From Anatilimnocola floriformis (lineage in GTDB: Bacteria; Planctomycetota; Planctomycetia; Pirellulales; Pirellulaceae), in assembly GCF_024256385.1 (NCBI RefSeq), contig NZ_JAMLFW010000001.1:3410001-3474000 (forward strand): 64,000 bases of DNA, given 5' to 3'. Position 1 is the stretch's first letter. The number at the start of each line of letters is the position of its first letter. This document shows positions 10,901 to 17,544 of this stretch, one piece after another. Below the pieces are notes generated by a model. The model saw nothing but the letters and a program-made list of their open reading frames with translations. It was not told where the DNA came from and made no database searches. Made by a program: the position numbers and the translations under genes.

Positions 10901-11893
10901 TTCAAGCAAGCGTTGCTGCGTGGCCTGTGCAGGATCGCGCATTGTTCGCGCAAGTCTCTAACGCCCCATCGCGACCTTATTCGCAGCGTCATTCAGTCGG
11001 TGCCTGAGTACGAACGTTCTGCGATTTGCGATTTCCCCGGCGGCCCCCAGGCATTACTTGAAACCGCTCAAGCTGCTGTCCGAGCGAGCAAGGGACCGAG
11101 TCGTTTGCAGTTCGTGACTCGAATGTTCCAGAAGTCAACGGTTTCGCTGCGCAATGTCGATGACAACGTCGAACAAACCATGGTCCAGGTTGGCGGCGAA
11201 CTACTCGTCGACGTCTTGAGCTACTGGAAGAACGCTCGTGAGAGTGCATCACTGGTTAATGATGTTGATGAGGTATTAGCATTGCTTTTGTCCTGGTTGC
11301 AGGCCGAACGCAGCAATCCTGGTCAAGTCGATTTTCTTCACCATCTGCTCACGGCCATCGACTCGCTGGCTCGTTTGCATCCACTGGCATTTGCAAAGTT
11401 TGCAGAGCCGCCCGAAACATGGGAACTGATTCTGGCGGAATATGCCGAGAGCGCGCCCCACTGGGCAGCTAGGACAGCGGCCATAAGTCTTTTGGGGAGA
11501 CTAAGACGAGTGACTAGCCGAGTGGCTCGCGCACTGCATTCGACCATGAACGACGTGATCTATGTGCAGGACGCTGCCAATGAGGCTGTCCTGGAGTTTC
11601 GCTGTGCGGAAGGCAATTTTGTTCCGGATCTGTTGCAACTCTTGGGCGATCCCAGTGCCGGAGTGAAATCCGCGGCTGTCCGATTGCTGGTCAATATCGC
11701 CCGCGCGGAAGGATCGTTTGCAGACCGCAAACAGATTTTGAACGGCCTGAAATCTGCGGCCGTAGGGGTGGTAGTTCCCAATCCTGTCTATCGAATGTTC
11801 GAAACCAGTGCGGATGGAGCATTCAATATTCGTTATCTGGATCAACTTGATCGTTTGCTGATTGGTGGCATTTTCGAGCTCTATGGAATGTAG
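4907..11893 (+). CDS. Giant Lon-like protease-NACHT NTPase with C-terminal helical solenoid
   Basis: 2328 residues. Residues 1-210 are mostly helical and unassigned. Residues ~215-410 have the topology of the Lon (S16) proteolytic domain: GQVGKLRAACTLETGG, an MTSSLNLAW helix, then GKSAGGMFALG with Ser301 as nucleophile, a CTGTFSLQ strand, and VGPVDGESLLGKTQAA with Lys361 in the place of the Lon lysine (K-x-x-A-A). The NACHT domain has Walker A GGPGSGKST (540-548) and Walker B VIFLDGLDEL (663-672), with NACHT-typical strands and a FYHRQFQEFLAA motif after it. The rest, about 1300 residues, is a helical repeat region of HEAT/ARM type, likely a ligand-sensing solenoid. STAND/NACHT proteins oligomerise on sensing a trigger and activate an N-terminal effector; here the effector would be a serine protease. 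The ATG at 4907 has only a weak ribosome-binding site. Confidence 0.85.
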   Translation: MSQLPASLLAAAGLIQAPNAGWNSDVFFQAWLRGPCWILTDARNRKLNEGEQKALSKLLEVDIKRQLAHAWTQSRLGSEPELEQFAAYVRALTNSTLAAHEGHDWSPQRAVAPPAKMLEYGAAALDAFSQFWAFCRTVLIESRLGRDPVGDPAGHTKSFHAVDAIFQGVRGQFPVTLGSWLMLRRTLNYLWERQDMPSAGSSRSVSATDLPKEICFLGDTRNGGQVGKLRAACTLETGGAYLDPVDSGFVAFDDDMTSSLNLAWRTCRGSMESQRPKTEADRLTLRLTLVDKRAIALKGKSAGGMFALGMIAAAKRVTPDKDCTGTFSLQLTNSGGDDGESPLTINDIGVGPVDGESLLGKTQAAVNAQLTRIMHFAGQTDPFSALNATHYEQPPVFLPITSLYDAWQNITTENRKPPPASLLPYLRSLMRTYGRLKLEGIREAESLEIDLERVYIALKADPDTNYDMQNEAEVHAVEVQEQAGVSSVSEVDPGLLDQIESGNIRRKIRPKKEAAKRAAVKEVRTLGDVFRQYRRVVMLGGPGSGKSTLGHWLALQFARSFQKQVNQRKPQFVQVPLAKLEPDPTLVKDSNATVNLGPARLPIFLRIAHYAKELARREKQELPEKQLIEYLGYDKDSEALNDNCTADERNALFKTYIKSKQAVIFLDGLDELPEGNRHLVLRKVQEFIHDHVDESSSDESQFPANAGGNQVIVTSRYVGYKARPLRASCAHFNILDMQRPAVEQFAKLWTDAVNPRLLEGEGPGIVADDLIAEIYNDQRPAVRELATTPLLVTILAIVFWKDRHLPDQRAGLYARVVDNLIEIWRKRPPCQEYQLESDELYAALEPLAAKMQADVTNNGFVGLQEIGEIIDLPLTMFRGEQRSRSVRKGMLSTIGNHVGLLVEAGPDNYKFYHRQFQEFLAARHLLANKKTAAGEVIQRLDDPIWREPLLLALGFVMLDELWGAKERSALLRAILSADGPDALIPQAALLVVAAFPDMRDLPAEIVRQTAIQLLTSYANSLNQQHAGAALREQIERAFSVLRAGAHAQTVARTIAESIGDKTAPKSLAPAAATLLMHFGWFTPDQIRSLLSAVHEDRRTHDFPVHRALLMALCDRPTAFPWLEPREAISSGTFASELPMRNFLEGHPDIVDHIQGDNDWLWLMIALYGGLGHVQLLDRLKASQQQKLRNAIADETIQSGELAAVSEIPAIEIPIGPWLAFSPRDIVHDLADKELSHQIQTLLSAKTKNARDLIPILKKKWDGAQPPLKLAECAEALVGLAALGEDVLPRLLDAAKRSDSDAMVRSALDRFAWLNRFLQEPLVRSAETILRTIPERAAESHQLDLLAVAQEILLASGCPPLKISDRCAGQRFVAAASPAARATLDAEHWSYLFSGVTSDADVACQCAQMSQPVEAMIEALSQIGTARNHLAQHRMASFQTILQPRARNLVDQFLALLDSVAEAPKELQFLAGAALGHCRKFVKKTPDLAWETLLVIAGQGPDFLAGYRSTFSRSKARSWVEQPTAFLKKRGRRLWKHIENIKNPFLRFRAEWRFEYLSDSLPGEAKFLNAILGRGIRDREIDLLKDQIVSSVTIRLARITNPHEKLLALERVLTTFPSLFPNFWSNVRSAADKIDPENRARTLCRLALCAGDQEALLRDAIEAIYLIPEEDRQAETIREVRLLWGSLPGIHDELDKLSAVIPDVWLKNKSQLRNSRLVQTYRRAFDEGALVWRLPHSAPGSNGVLRHAYPNGSLPWGLIYLSATAREIESTVTAQAGGHGDWSELLGDEWQTALAGLVAGGMERGIRIGAREAGVIDQLHRNERGTRIDSLWQHLDQPDLVPAIARWEGRSDRPGQWLALVQMEGGRITAKNVSLVVDLLETSTDRLQLRAAIALHGQTPSVQNTNRRWSVRRVGGDAIDAAARGATTRGLRPAASSALDWIAHDIHHDDSSALARWLEVAATASQPDTPELWILKKMESIESDLVPTLLTALRSGTTPFKQALLRGLCRIAHCSRKSLTPHRDLIRSVIQSVPEYERSAICDFPGGPQALLETAQAAVRASKGPSRLQFVTRMFQKSTVSLRNVDDNVEQTMVQVGGELLVDVLSYWKNARESASLVNDVDEVLALLLSWLQAERSNPGQVDFLHHLLTAIDSLARLHPLAFAKFAEPPETWELILAEYAESAPHWAARTAAISLLGRLRRVTSRVARALHSTMNDVIYVQDAANEAVLEFRCAEGNFVPDLLQLLGDPSAGVKSAAVRLLVNIARAEGSFADRKQILNGLKSAAVGVVVPNPVYRMFETSADGAFNIRYLDQLDRLLIGGIFELYGM

Positions 11894-11915
11894 TTGGCGA
11901 TCGGCCTGACAGAAA

Positions 11916-13055
11916 TTAGTCGAGCGCCGCCAACTTTTGACAAACGCCCTTCTGGCAAACCATTTGCTCGTCGCGACCGAGCGCGCGAAACGTCTCGACC
12001 TTCTCCCCAAACAAAGCGGCAGCTTCGGCAACCGTAGAAAACTGCTCATTGATTCGGATCAGTTGTACCGCACTGTCGTTCAATACCGTTGGCCAACTTT
12101 GCGGGAACATATTGCGAAACTGGCTGATATCTTGGCAGAAGTTCCAGACTTGGACACCATATTCCCTGCTATGAGTGATCGCGGATTCGAGAGCCGGAAA
12201 CATCGGAAAGTAGGCGCTCTCGTCGAGCAGGAAAAGAGTCCGTGACGCGGCAGGATTTCTGCGACGCATTTGGCAAGTGATAAGCGTTTGGAGCCAAAGC
12301 CGCAGTAAGTGCGAATAGCTGCGAAGTTTATCGTTCGGGATGATCAAGTACACGGTGAATGGCCGACCTGAAACAAGCTCATCCATTGGAATGGCAGGCT
12401 TACTGAGCGCCTTAACGATTTCCGTCGGCATGTAAGGTTTTAGTTTTGCGTTCACCGTAAATAAGATGCGACTGCGTTCCGCGTCGGGGAGGCGTAAAAA
12501 GTCAGCGATCTCCCTGTATGCGAGCTTTGGAATTCTTTTGCCGATTGTGTCCAGCACAACGGCCAGGTTATAGATCACGTCGTCGCTAGTAAAAGTTTCC
12601 GAGACGCTGCCGAACCCTTTTTTCTCTGGAACGGAAGCAAGATAACCCACAACGCCGCTGAGTAATCCAAACGCAGCGCATTCCTTCATGGAAGTTCGCG
12701 GGATGACAAAATCCGCCACCGTTTGACATTCAACGTCGGCGTCCGCCCCTTCCAGGAAAAGAAGGTCGAGCGGGTTGATCGCATCCGATTCCGGGCCGAC
12801 AACGTGACATGGATCTAGGCGATAAACGGTCTGGCCCATCGCGCGTCTGGCATCGGCGGTGGCGTTATAGGCTTCACCAGTTGGATCAACGACTACCGCC
12901 GGACCCTCATAGTTCAACAAATTAGGAATGATGGCCGCTCTGAGTCTATCGACTCCACTAGGTGCAATCGTGAGGACGTGAGCATCGCCGGGAAGCGTTA
13001 CGACTTCTCCGTTCGAGAGTTGCCGTCCTACCAAGATTGACTTTCGATAGCTCAT
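11916..13055 (-). CDS. VirD4/TraG-like coupling ATPase, soluble, degenerate P-loop
   Basis: 379 residues from the ATG at 13055 (GGGG just upstream); an in-frame TTG at 13091 would add 12. The protein has the core of T4SS coupling proteins: IIPNLLNYEGPAVVVDPTGE (the VirD4 'IPNLL..VVxDPKGE' block), INPLD, the Walker B strand TLFLLDESA (Asp278, Glu279) and the REYGVQVW sensor segment followed by a conserved Gln (FCQDISQ). Two things are odd. The Walker A position reads APSGVDRL instead of GxxGxGK[ST], so the phosphate-binding lysine is missing. No N-terminal membrane helices are present, unlike conjugative VirD4. No relaxase or other T4SS genes are near. It may have another DNA-handling role or be inactive. 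It converges with the NACHT gene, with 22 bases between them. Confidence 0.75.
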   Translation of the reverse strand: MSYRKSILVGRQLSNGEVVTLPGDAHVLTIAPSGVDRLRAAIIPNLLNYEGPAVVVDPTGEAYNATADARRAMGQTVYRLDPCHVVGPESDAINPLDLLFLEGADADVECQTVADFVIPRTSMKECAAFGLLSGVVGYLASVPEKKGFGSVSETFTSDDVIYNLAVVLDTIGKRIPKLAYREIADFLRLPDAERSRILFTVNAKLKPYMPTEIVKALSKPAIPMDELVSGRPFTVYLIIPNDKLRSYSHLLRLWLQTLITCQMRRRNPAASRTLFLLDESAYFPMFPALESAITHSREYGVQVWNFCQDISQFRNMFPQSWPTVLNDSAVQLIRINEQFSTVAEAAALFGEKVETFRALGRDEQMVCQKGVCQKLAALD

Positions 13056-13257
13056 GTTGCCCCGCTGGAAGGAATCTTGCCCGTTCGCCAAGCAGGTTGT
13101 AGTTCAGCACAACCGAAACCATTCGGCAAGTCGCCAAATCATCGTCCCTGGATCATCGAATCGATCACGTCAATGTCGACTGAAACGCAATGAAGTTGCC
13201 TAGAGCAAACCGCCGATGCGCGCAAAGAGCCGCGTAAGTTGGCGCGAACGGCTGCAA

Positions 13258-14130
13258 CTATTGCAACTGCTGGCCGAGCGAAAAAATTTCCTCGGCGTCG
13301 AGCACGAGGCTATTCGCGGTAAAGAGTTGTTGGATGGCGGCGCGGTGGATTTTCATCTTCGTGCCGCCGACGCCGAAGGCGCCGTAGCAGATCACGCCTG
13401 CCCGATCTGCGGCCTTATCGCCAGCGTCGATTCCCGCAATGCCGACGGGAGGGACCGCGTTGAGGTCGATGGCAACTTTCAAGGAATTGGCCGCGTTGAG
13501 ATTTTCGTGCGACATGAGTTCCACACCAGCAGCGCCGGCGGCGATCACCAGTTGCGAACCGGCAATTGCTGATTGAACTTCGGACGAATTGCTGGTTTGC
13601 AAGGCCGCGAGGTTCGCCTGTGGCAGCTTTTTGCGAATGGTTTCGCAAACGTCGGCAGCACGATCAACCGAACGTGAAGCAAGTTTTACTGACGCGCCTT
13701 GGCCCGCCAGCAGTCGCGCAACGCGCTGTCCCACAGGCCCCGTTGCAGCTAATACGGTCGCGGTTGTCTCGGCCAAATTCAGATGCCGCGCCGCAGCAAT
13801 GACTGCAGCTGCAGCCGTTGTGTTCGCGCCGTTTGCATCCAGCAGCACCGAAACCCGCATCGGTCCGAAGAAGCAATCTTTCACCGCGGCGAGCAGTTCC
13901 TCGCCACGGGTCACATTACTGCCACCAATGAAGATGGCAGTTTGATGCAAATCCTGCGGCCCGCGCGTGAACATCGCGCCGTGCGTGAGATCGCGAACCT
14001 GCGTCAGTTCGATCCCGCCGTATTGCAGCAGCTGATCGACACCCGCGTCGATAGCGACCACCGCGTCAAAGACGCTGGCGTGAGTGTCGCTATCGAATTG
14101 CAGCAGGATTTTGGGTTTGGTCATCGGCAC
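13258..14130 (-). CDS. mtdB: NAD(P)-dependent methylenetetrahydromethanopterin dehydrogenase
   Basis: 290 residues matching MtdA/MtdB-type dehydrogenases, which oxidise methylene-H4MPT to methenyl-H4MPT with NAD(P) in formaldehyde oxidation. Visible features are the N-terminal DSDTHASVFDAVVA segment, the GGSNVTRGEEL loop, the nucleotide-binding VLAATGPVGQRVARLLA (Rossmann glycines) and the late IDLNAVPPVGIAGID and GVGGTKMKIH blocks. Length is normal. It lies beside fae on the same strand, separated by a palindromic repeat; both act in the tetrahydromethanopterin C1 pathway, which planctomycetes are known to carry. MtdB is preferred over MtdA from context only. Confidence 0.88.
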   Translation of the reverse strand: MPMTKPKILLQFDSDTHASVFDAVVAIDAGVDQLLQYGGIELTQVRDLTHGAMFTRGPQDLHQTAIFIGGSNVTRGEELLAAVKDCFFGPMRVSVLLDANGANTTAAAAVIAAARHLNLAETTATVLAATGPVGQRVARLLAGQGASVKLASRSVDRAADVCETIRKKLPQANLAALQTSNSSEVQSAIAGSQLVIAAGAAGVELMSHENLNAANSLKVAIDLNAVPPVGIAGIDAGDKAADRAGVICYGAFGVGGTKMKIHRAAIQQLFTANSLVLDAEEIFSLGQQLQ

Positions 14131-14131
14131 A

Positions 14132-14217
14132 CGTAGGGTGGGTCGAAGGAACTCCTAAGACCCACCATTTGCGCAGCTTGGTGGGCCTCGCGGAGTGACC
14201 GCTCGACCCACCCTACG
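14132..14217. repeat. Long imperfect palindrome, MITE/REP-like element
   Basis: The ends are a perfect 15-base inverted repeat (14132-14146 with 14203-14217; core GTAGGGTGGGTCGA). Nested inside is a second inverted repeat, CCCACC at 14161-14166 with GGTGGG at 14180-14185. The element fills the gap between fae and mtdB almost completely. It could act as a terminator or processing hairpin, or be a dispersed mini-element. Only one copy was seen in this window. Confidence 0.75.
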
Positions 14218-14225
14218 GCATTAAC

Positions 14226-14723
14226 TTAGAAACCGCGGAACGGGTGAGCGGCAGCTTCCTTACCGGCGATCATTTCGTCGACGGTGGGCTTGCCGGTCAT
14301 CGCGTTGGCGATTGAGAGCATCGTGGCGTCGTAGTTGTACTTGTAGATCTTCTTGTCGTCGTTGGCGGCCGGGTGAATGAACACACCGCAGACGATGACG
14401 AGATCTTCGGCCTTGCCCTTCGGAATCACGCCATTGGCGACCGAGTCGGCCACGGCCTTGGCCACGGCGGCTTGAGCTGGGCCGAACATCTGGACGGCTT
14501 GCTTCATACCCTTGATGGTGACCTTGGTAATCATCACGGTCGCTGGCTTGACGGCCAAGTTCGGCGTGAGAACGGCCAGCAGATTGTTGTGGCCGGCGCT
14601 TTGGGTGGCGAGAGCATTGGCGAACGCGTTACCCACCGGACCGTCTTTGCTGCCGATGAGCAAATCGATGTGCGCAATTTCATTCCCTTCTCCCGACAAT
14701 CCTTCGCCAATGAACATCGACAT
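14226..14723 (-). CDS. fae: Formaldehyde-activating enzyme Fae
   Basis: 165 residues, the usual Fae length. Fae condenses formaldehyde with tetrahydromethanopterin to give methylene-H4MPT, the substrate of the neighbouring MtdB. Recognisable stretches are GEGNEIAHIDLLIGSKDGP, containing the likely catalytic His, GHNNLLAVLTPNLAVKPATV, and the C-terminal FIHPAANDDKKIYKYNY. The ATG at 14723 is chosen because GGGAG lies seven bases upstream; the longer open frame has no family-like sequence. Confidence 0.95.
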   Translation of the reverse strand: MSMFIGEGLSGEGNEIAHIDLLIGSKDGPVGNAFANALATQSAGHNNLLAVLTPNLAVKPATVMITKVTIKGMKQAVQMFGPAQAAVAKAVADSVANGVIPKGKAEDLVIVCGVFIHPAANDDKKIYKYNYDATMLSIANAMTGKPTVDEMIAGKEAAAHPFRGF

Positions 14724-14964
14724 GCGTTTTCTCCCAAGCAATGTGGTTGATAGATCAGTTCCGTTGCAATCGCGAAAGGGTACCAGACCAACGCTCAATT
14801 GCAACTGGTCTGGCCGGTGAGATGCATCGACGGGAGTGATCTCGTCCAACTCGCCGCACGCCATCCGAAACGGCCGCGAACCCGCATTGCAACGGCCGCC
14901 CACATATGGGATATTCCTGGCTTGGCGAGTGAACCTGAAACGAGTTTTCGGGTCCATTCTTCAT

Positions 14965-15039
14965 CGGGGTGTAGCGTAACCTGGCTAGCGCGTCTGCATG
15001 GGGTGCAGAAGGTTGCAGGTTCAAATCCTGTCACCCCGA
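14965..15039 (+). tRNA. tRNA-Pro (anticodon GGG)
   Basis: A complete cloverleaf can be drawn: acceptor CGGGGTG with CACCCCG, D-arm GCGT/GCGC, anticodon stem TCTGC/GCAGA with loop ATGGGGT giving anticodon GGG, T-arm GCAGG-TTCAAAT-CCTGT, and discriminator A. CCA is not encoded. A large serine recombinase gene on the opposite strand ends inside its T-arm (stop at 15021-15023). Confidence 0.95.
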
Positions 15040-17054
15040 CTCACCTTTGTGAACGAAACGCCCTCGTGGCGGCATAAAGGAACGTCAACTGAAGCCGTTG
15101 GTGGCGAAGTAATATCTTCACCACCAACGGCTTTTGTGCTTTTCGGTAGTTCGGCTGGAGAATCTTCCGCCGGGTTCCGTGATTCTTCGGAACTGGAACT
15201 GTGTTGGCAATTGTCTTTGCCATGAAGTGGTATTGGGTACGGTGTGGAACCGAAGTAGAGAGCGCCGCCAGCGAGCCGACGGACTTTCCGCTTCTTACCC
15301 TTGATTCCCTCTACGAAGTTGAGCCCGGCACGCATATTCATCAACTTGATAATGTCGATCAGTTGCTGGCGGGCGTTTGGGTCGGCCAGTACCTGTTTGA
15401 ACTGATCGAGCAAGTGCATGGCTGCCTCCACTCCGCCGTCAACGTCGCGTTGATGTGGAACGGTCAGTGAAGACTCGCGGATGCACGCATCAACGTCCGC
15501 TAATTCGGTATTGATCGCCGCAATTTGCTGCGTGACCATTTGCCGAATCTGGTCGTCGGGGGCCAAGGCAAAATTCCGGCCGGCCATCTGCAGGTCGCGT
15601 TGCAATTGCGACTTGCGGATCTCCAGTCCGGCCAACTCATTTTGGGCAAGCAAAGCGGCTTGAGGCGGTCCGGCATCGACGAACTGCTCCAGTCTCTTGC
15701 GAATCTTTTCTCTGCCGCCAGCAACGTCGATCAATTGGCGCATATACCCAGTCGCCATGGCCAGCAAGGCTTCGCCGTCAACCTCGTTGTTGCTGCAATC
15801 GGAACCAGATGTTCGCATGTATCGGCTACAAACATAAACTCGTTTGCCGCCGTGTTCGCGACCGTACATGATCGCGCCGCAACCGTCCGTCAGGTCTACG
15901 ACTCGTGTGGAAAGCGGATACTTTGTAAGGTCTTTGGCCCTAGGAATCCCGCGTTGGCTTTTACCTCGCTCTTCGGTTTGACGCTGAATCTCCTGCCACT
16001 TGGCAGGGTCGTACAGTGGCTCAATCTGGATGCTCCGCTTGATGAGTTTCTCGTCCGAGTTTTTCACTAGGCGAATCGCATTTTCGTCGAGGCGGTCTGA
16101 CTCGTTGAGAATCCGGTGTTTGTCGCCGTCGAAGCGGCGAAATTTGCCCTCGCTTCGCTTGCCGTAATCTTGCATGCCGATGATGGCGGCATTGTCACAG
16201 AGATCAAGAACCGTCGTGTGGTTCCATTTCCCAGTGACGTAGTGCCTGACGCCCTGGTCCTTCCGCGTACGACCTGCGTTTGGACTAGGGATGCTAGCTT
16301 TGTTCAAGTGATTTGCAATGCGTTTGCCTCCCCATCCTTGGTGCTTAAGTTCAAGGATGAGTAACCATACCCGAATCTTTGCTTCGTCCTTGGGTTTAAT
16401 CCGTACATGACAGCCGGGCTGGCGTACGACTTTCCCCTTCGGCAATTCCTCGAGTTCCTTGCCATTGCTGTCCACGAGCACACGAATAAAGCCGTATGGC
16501 GGAACGCCGCCAGTGCGAAAGCCATCCATCGCCCGATTGCGATGGCCGTCAAGCACGCGTTCAGCGAGCGCGATGAGAAACTCACCGCTTTGGTAGTATT
16601 CGACGTACATCTGCATATCGTCGGCAATGTCTGGACGGCCTCGTTCACGTGGCGGCGCAATTCGGTTGCTGAGGACGAGCGTCACGCCGGCCTCCCGGAC
16701 GCGACGTTCGAGGCTCATCATTTCGCTGGCGTCTTCCGGGCGAGCAAGGCGGTCCCGACGATAGGCGAAGATGTGTGAAATGGATTTGTTCTTGGTCGCA
16801 TCCGCCAACAAAGCACAGAATCCAGTTCGATTGAGGTCCGATCCGGTCACGGCATCGTCGATACGGAGAGACTTGTAGGAGTTCATGCCGCAGGCCAGCA
16901 TGTGATGTAAGTCCTTGATCGAAGCGTCAACATGGACTTTCAAATCCGCCGCCTGCTGCAGAGCCCAGTTCAACTGGGTTTCCATGCTCGCTTCCTGGCG
17001 ATTGCTACTGCGGCGAATGTAGATCAGGCCTTCGTTTTGATTGCGTACTGGCAA
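15021..17054 (-). CDS. Large serine recombinase
   Basis: 677 residues from a TTG at 17054, preceded by GAGGGA and lying just past the stop of the upstream gene; a longer frame reaches 17207. The resolvase domain starts with LIYIRRSSNRQEAS (catalytic Ser), then RIDDAVTGSDLNRTGF and FAYRRDRLARPEDA with the family's arginines. A recombinase domain (GYTRT-type stretch GGKRIANHLNKASIPSPNAGR), a zinc-ribbon segment (CGAIMYG to CSRYMRTSGSDC) and a helical coiled-coil region follow. Such enzymes integrate and excise phages and islands. The 3' end overlaps tRNA-Pro on the other strand by 19 bases. The last ~60 residues are low-complexity and partly encoded by a terminator-like hairpin, so the natural C-terminus may have been altered by integration. 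Confidence 0.88.
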   Translation of the reverse strand: MPVRNQNEGLIYIRRSSNRQEASMETQLNWALQQAADLKVHVDASIKDLHHMLACGMNSYKSLRIDDAVTGSDLNRTGFCALLADATKNKSISHIFAYRRDRLARPEDASEMMSLERRVREAGVTLVLSNRIAPPRERGRPDIADDMQMYVEYYQSGEFLIALAERVLDGHRNRAMDGFRTGGVPPYGFIRVLVDSNGKELEELPKGKVVRQPGCHVRIKPKDEAKIRVWLLILELKHQGWGGKRIANHLNKASIPSPNAGRTRKDQGVRHYVTGKWNHTTVLDLCDNAAIIGMQDYGKRSEGKFRRFDGDKHRILNESDRLDENAIRLVKNSDEKLIKRSIQIEPLYDPAKWQEIQRQTEERGKSQRGIPRAKDLTKYPLSTRVVDLTDGCGAIMYGREHGGKRVYVCSRYMRTSGSDCSNNEVDGEALLAMATGYMRQLIDVAGGREKIRKRLEQFVDAGPPQAALLAQNELAGLEIRKSQLQRDLQMAGRNFALAPDDQIRQMVTQQIAAINTELADVDACIRESSLTVPHQRDVDGGVEAAMHLLDQFKQVLADPNARQQLIDIIKLMNMRAGLNFVEGIKGKKRKVRRLAGGALYFGSTPYPIPLHGKDNCQHSSSSEESRNPAEDSPAELPKSTKAVGGEDITSPPTASVDVPLCRHEGVSFTKVSRGDRI
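15092..15133 (+). terminator. Strong hairpin after tRNA-Pro, candidate terminator
   Basis: A 13-bp perfect stem (15092-15104 with 15121-15133; arm AAGCCGTTGGTGG) with a 16-base loop is followed on the plus strand by TTTTGTGCTTTT. It lies 53 bases after the tRNA and could end its transcript. It sits inside the C-terminal codons of the recombinase on the other strand. Confidence 0.6.
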
Positions 17055-17055
17055 T

Positions 17056-17544
17056 TTATCCCTCAGTTTCTGCAAGATGTCGGTTGTCCCAAAGTAGGCG
17101 GGCGAACGCATCGAACAGCAAGTCGACGTCAAGTTCGTCCGAGCGGATGGGTGTTCCGAGGATTCGGTGGGCATCCCACACCGACTCCTCAAACCACACC
17201 CGTGCAAGGTCCTGCTGCAGGGCCGTAGGCACCCAAGCGGGATTGGGATCGGATAATCGATCGAGTGCCTGGCAAAGCACTTGGTTCCACATTGGGTAAT
17301 TTCGGAGCCGCTCCGGAACCGAGCCGGAGAGTTGCCAACTTCGCAGTTCGAGTGCCGCGCCAGCGTCCAGCAAATAGCTCGGCGGCCAATTTATTGACCG
17401 TTGAATACGCGCAAGACGGCTCGACTCTCGAAGGAATACCGCGGTCACGTCGGCCCAATACTCGGACCTGCGATGATACGCAACGATGACCGACCGAATT
17501 GTAGCGAGTTGATCAGCGGTCAAGTTGGAAACTTCCGTGCTCAT
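17056..17544 (-). CDS. Unknown protein encoded upstream of the serine recombinase
   Basis: 162 residues, no recognised family. The product is rich in Leu, Trp and Arg and looks globular and helical (AYHRRSEYWADVTAVFLRES, LFDAFARLLWDNRHLAETEG). Its TAA stop (17056-17058) overlaps the ribosome-binding region and lies one base before the proposed TTG start of the recombinase, which indicates translational coupling. A directionality factor or recombinase partner is possible but is only inferred from position. Confidence 0.65.
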   Translation of the reverse strand: MSTEVSNLTADQLATIRSVIVAYHRRSEYWADVTAVFLRESSRLARIQRSINWPPSYLLDAGAALELRSWQLSGSVPERLRNYPMWNQVLCQALDRLSDPNPAWVPTALQQDLARVWFEESVWDAHRILGTPIRSDELDVDLLFDAFARLLWDNRHLAETEG

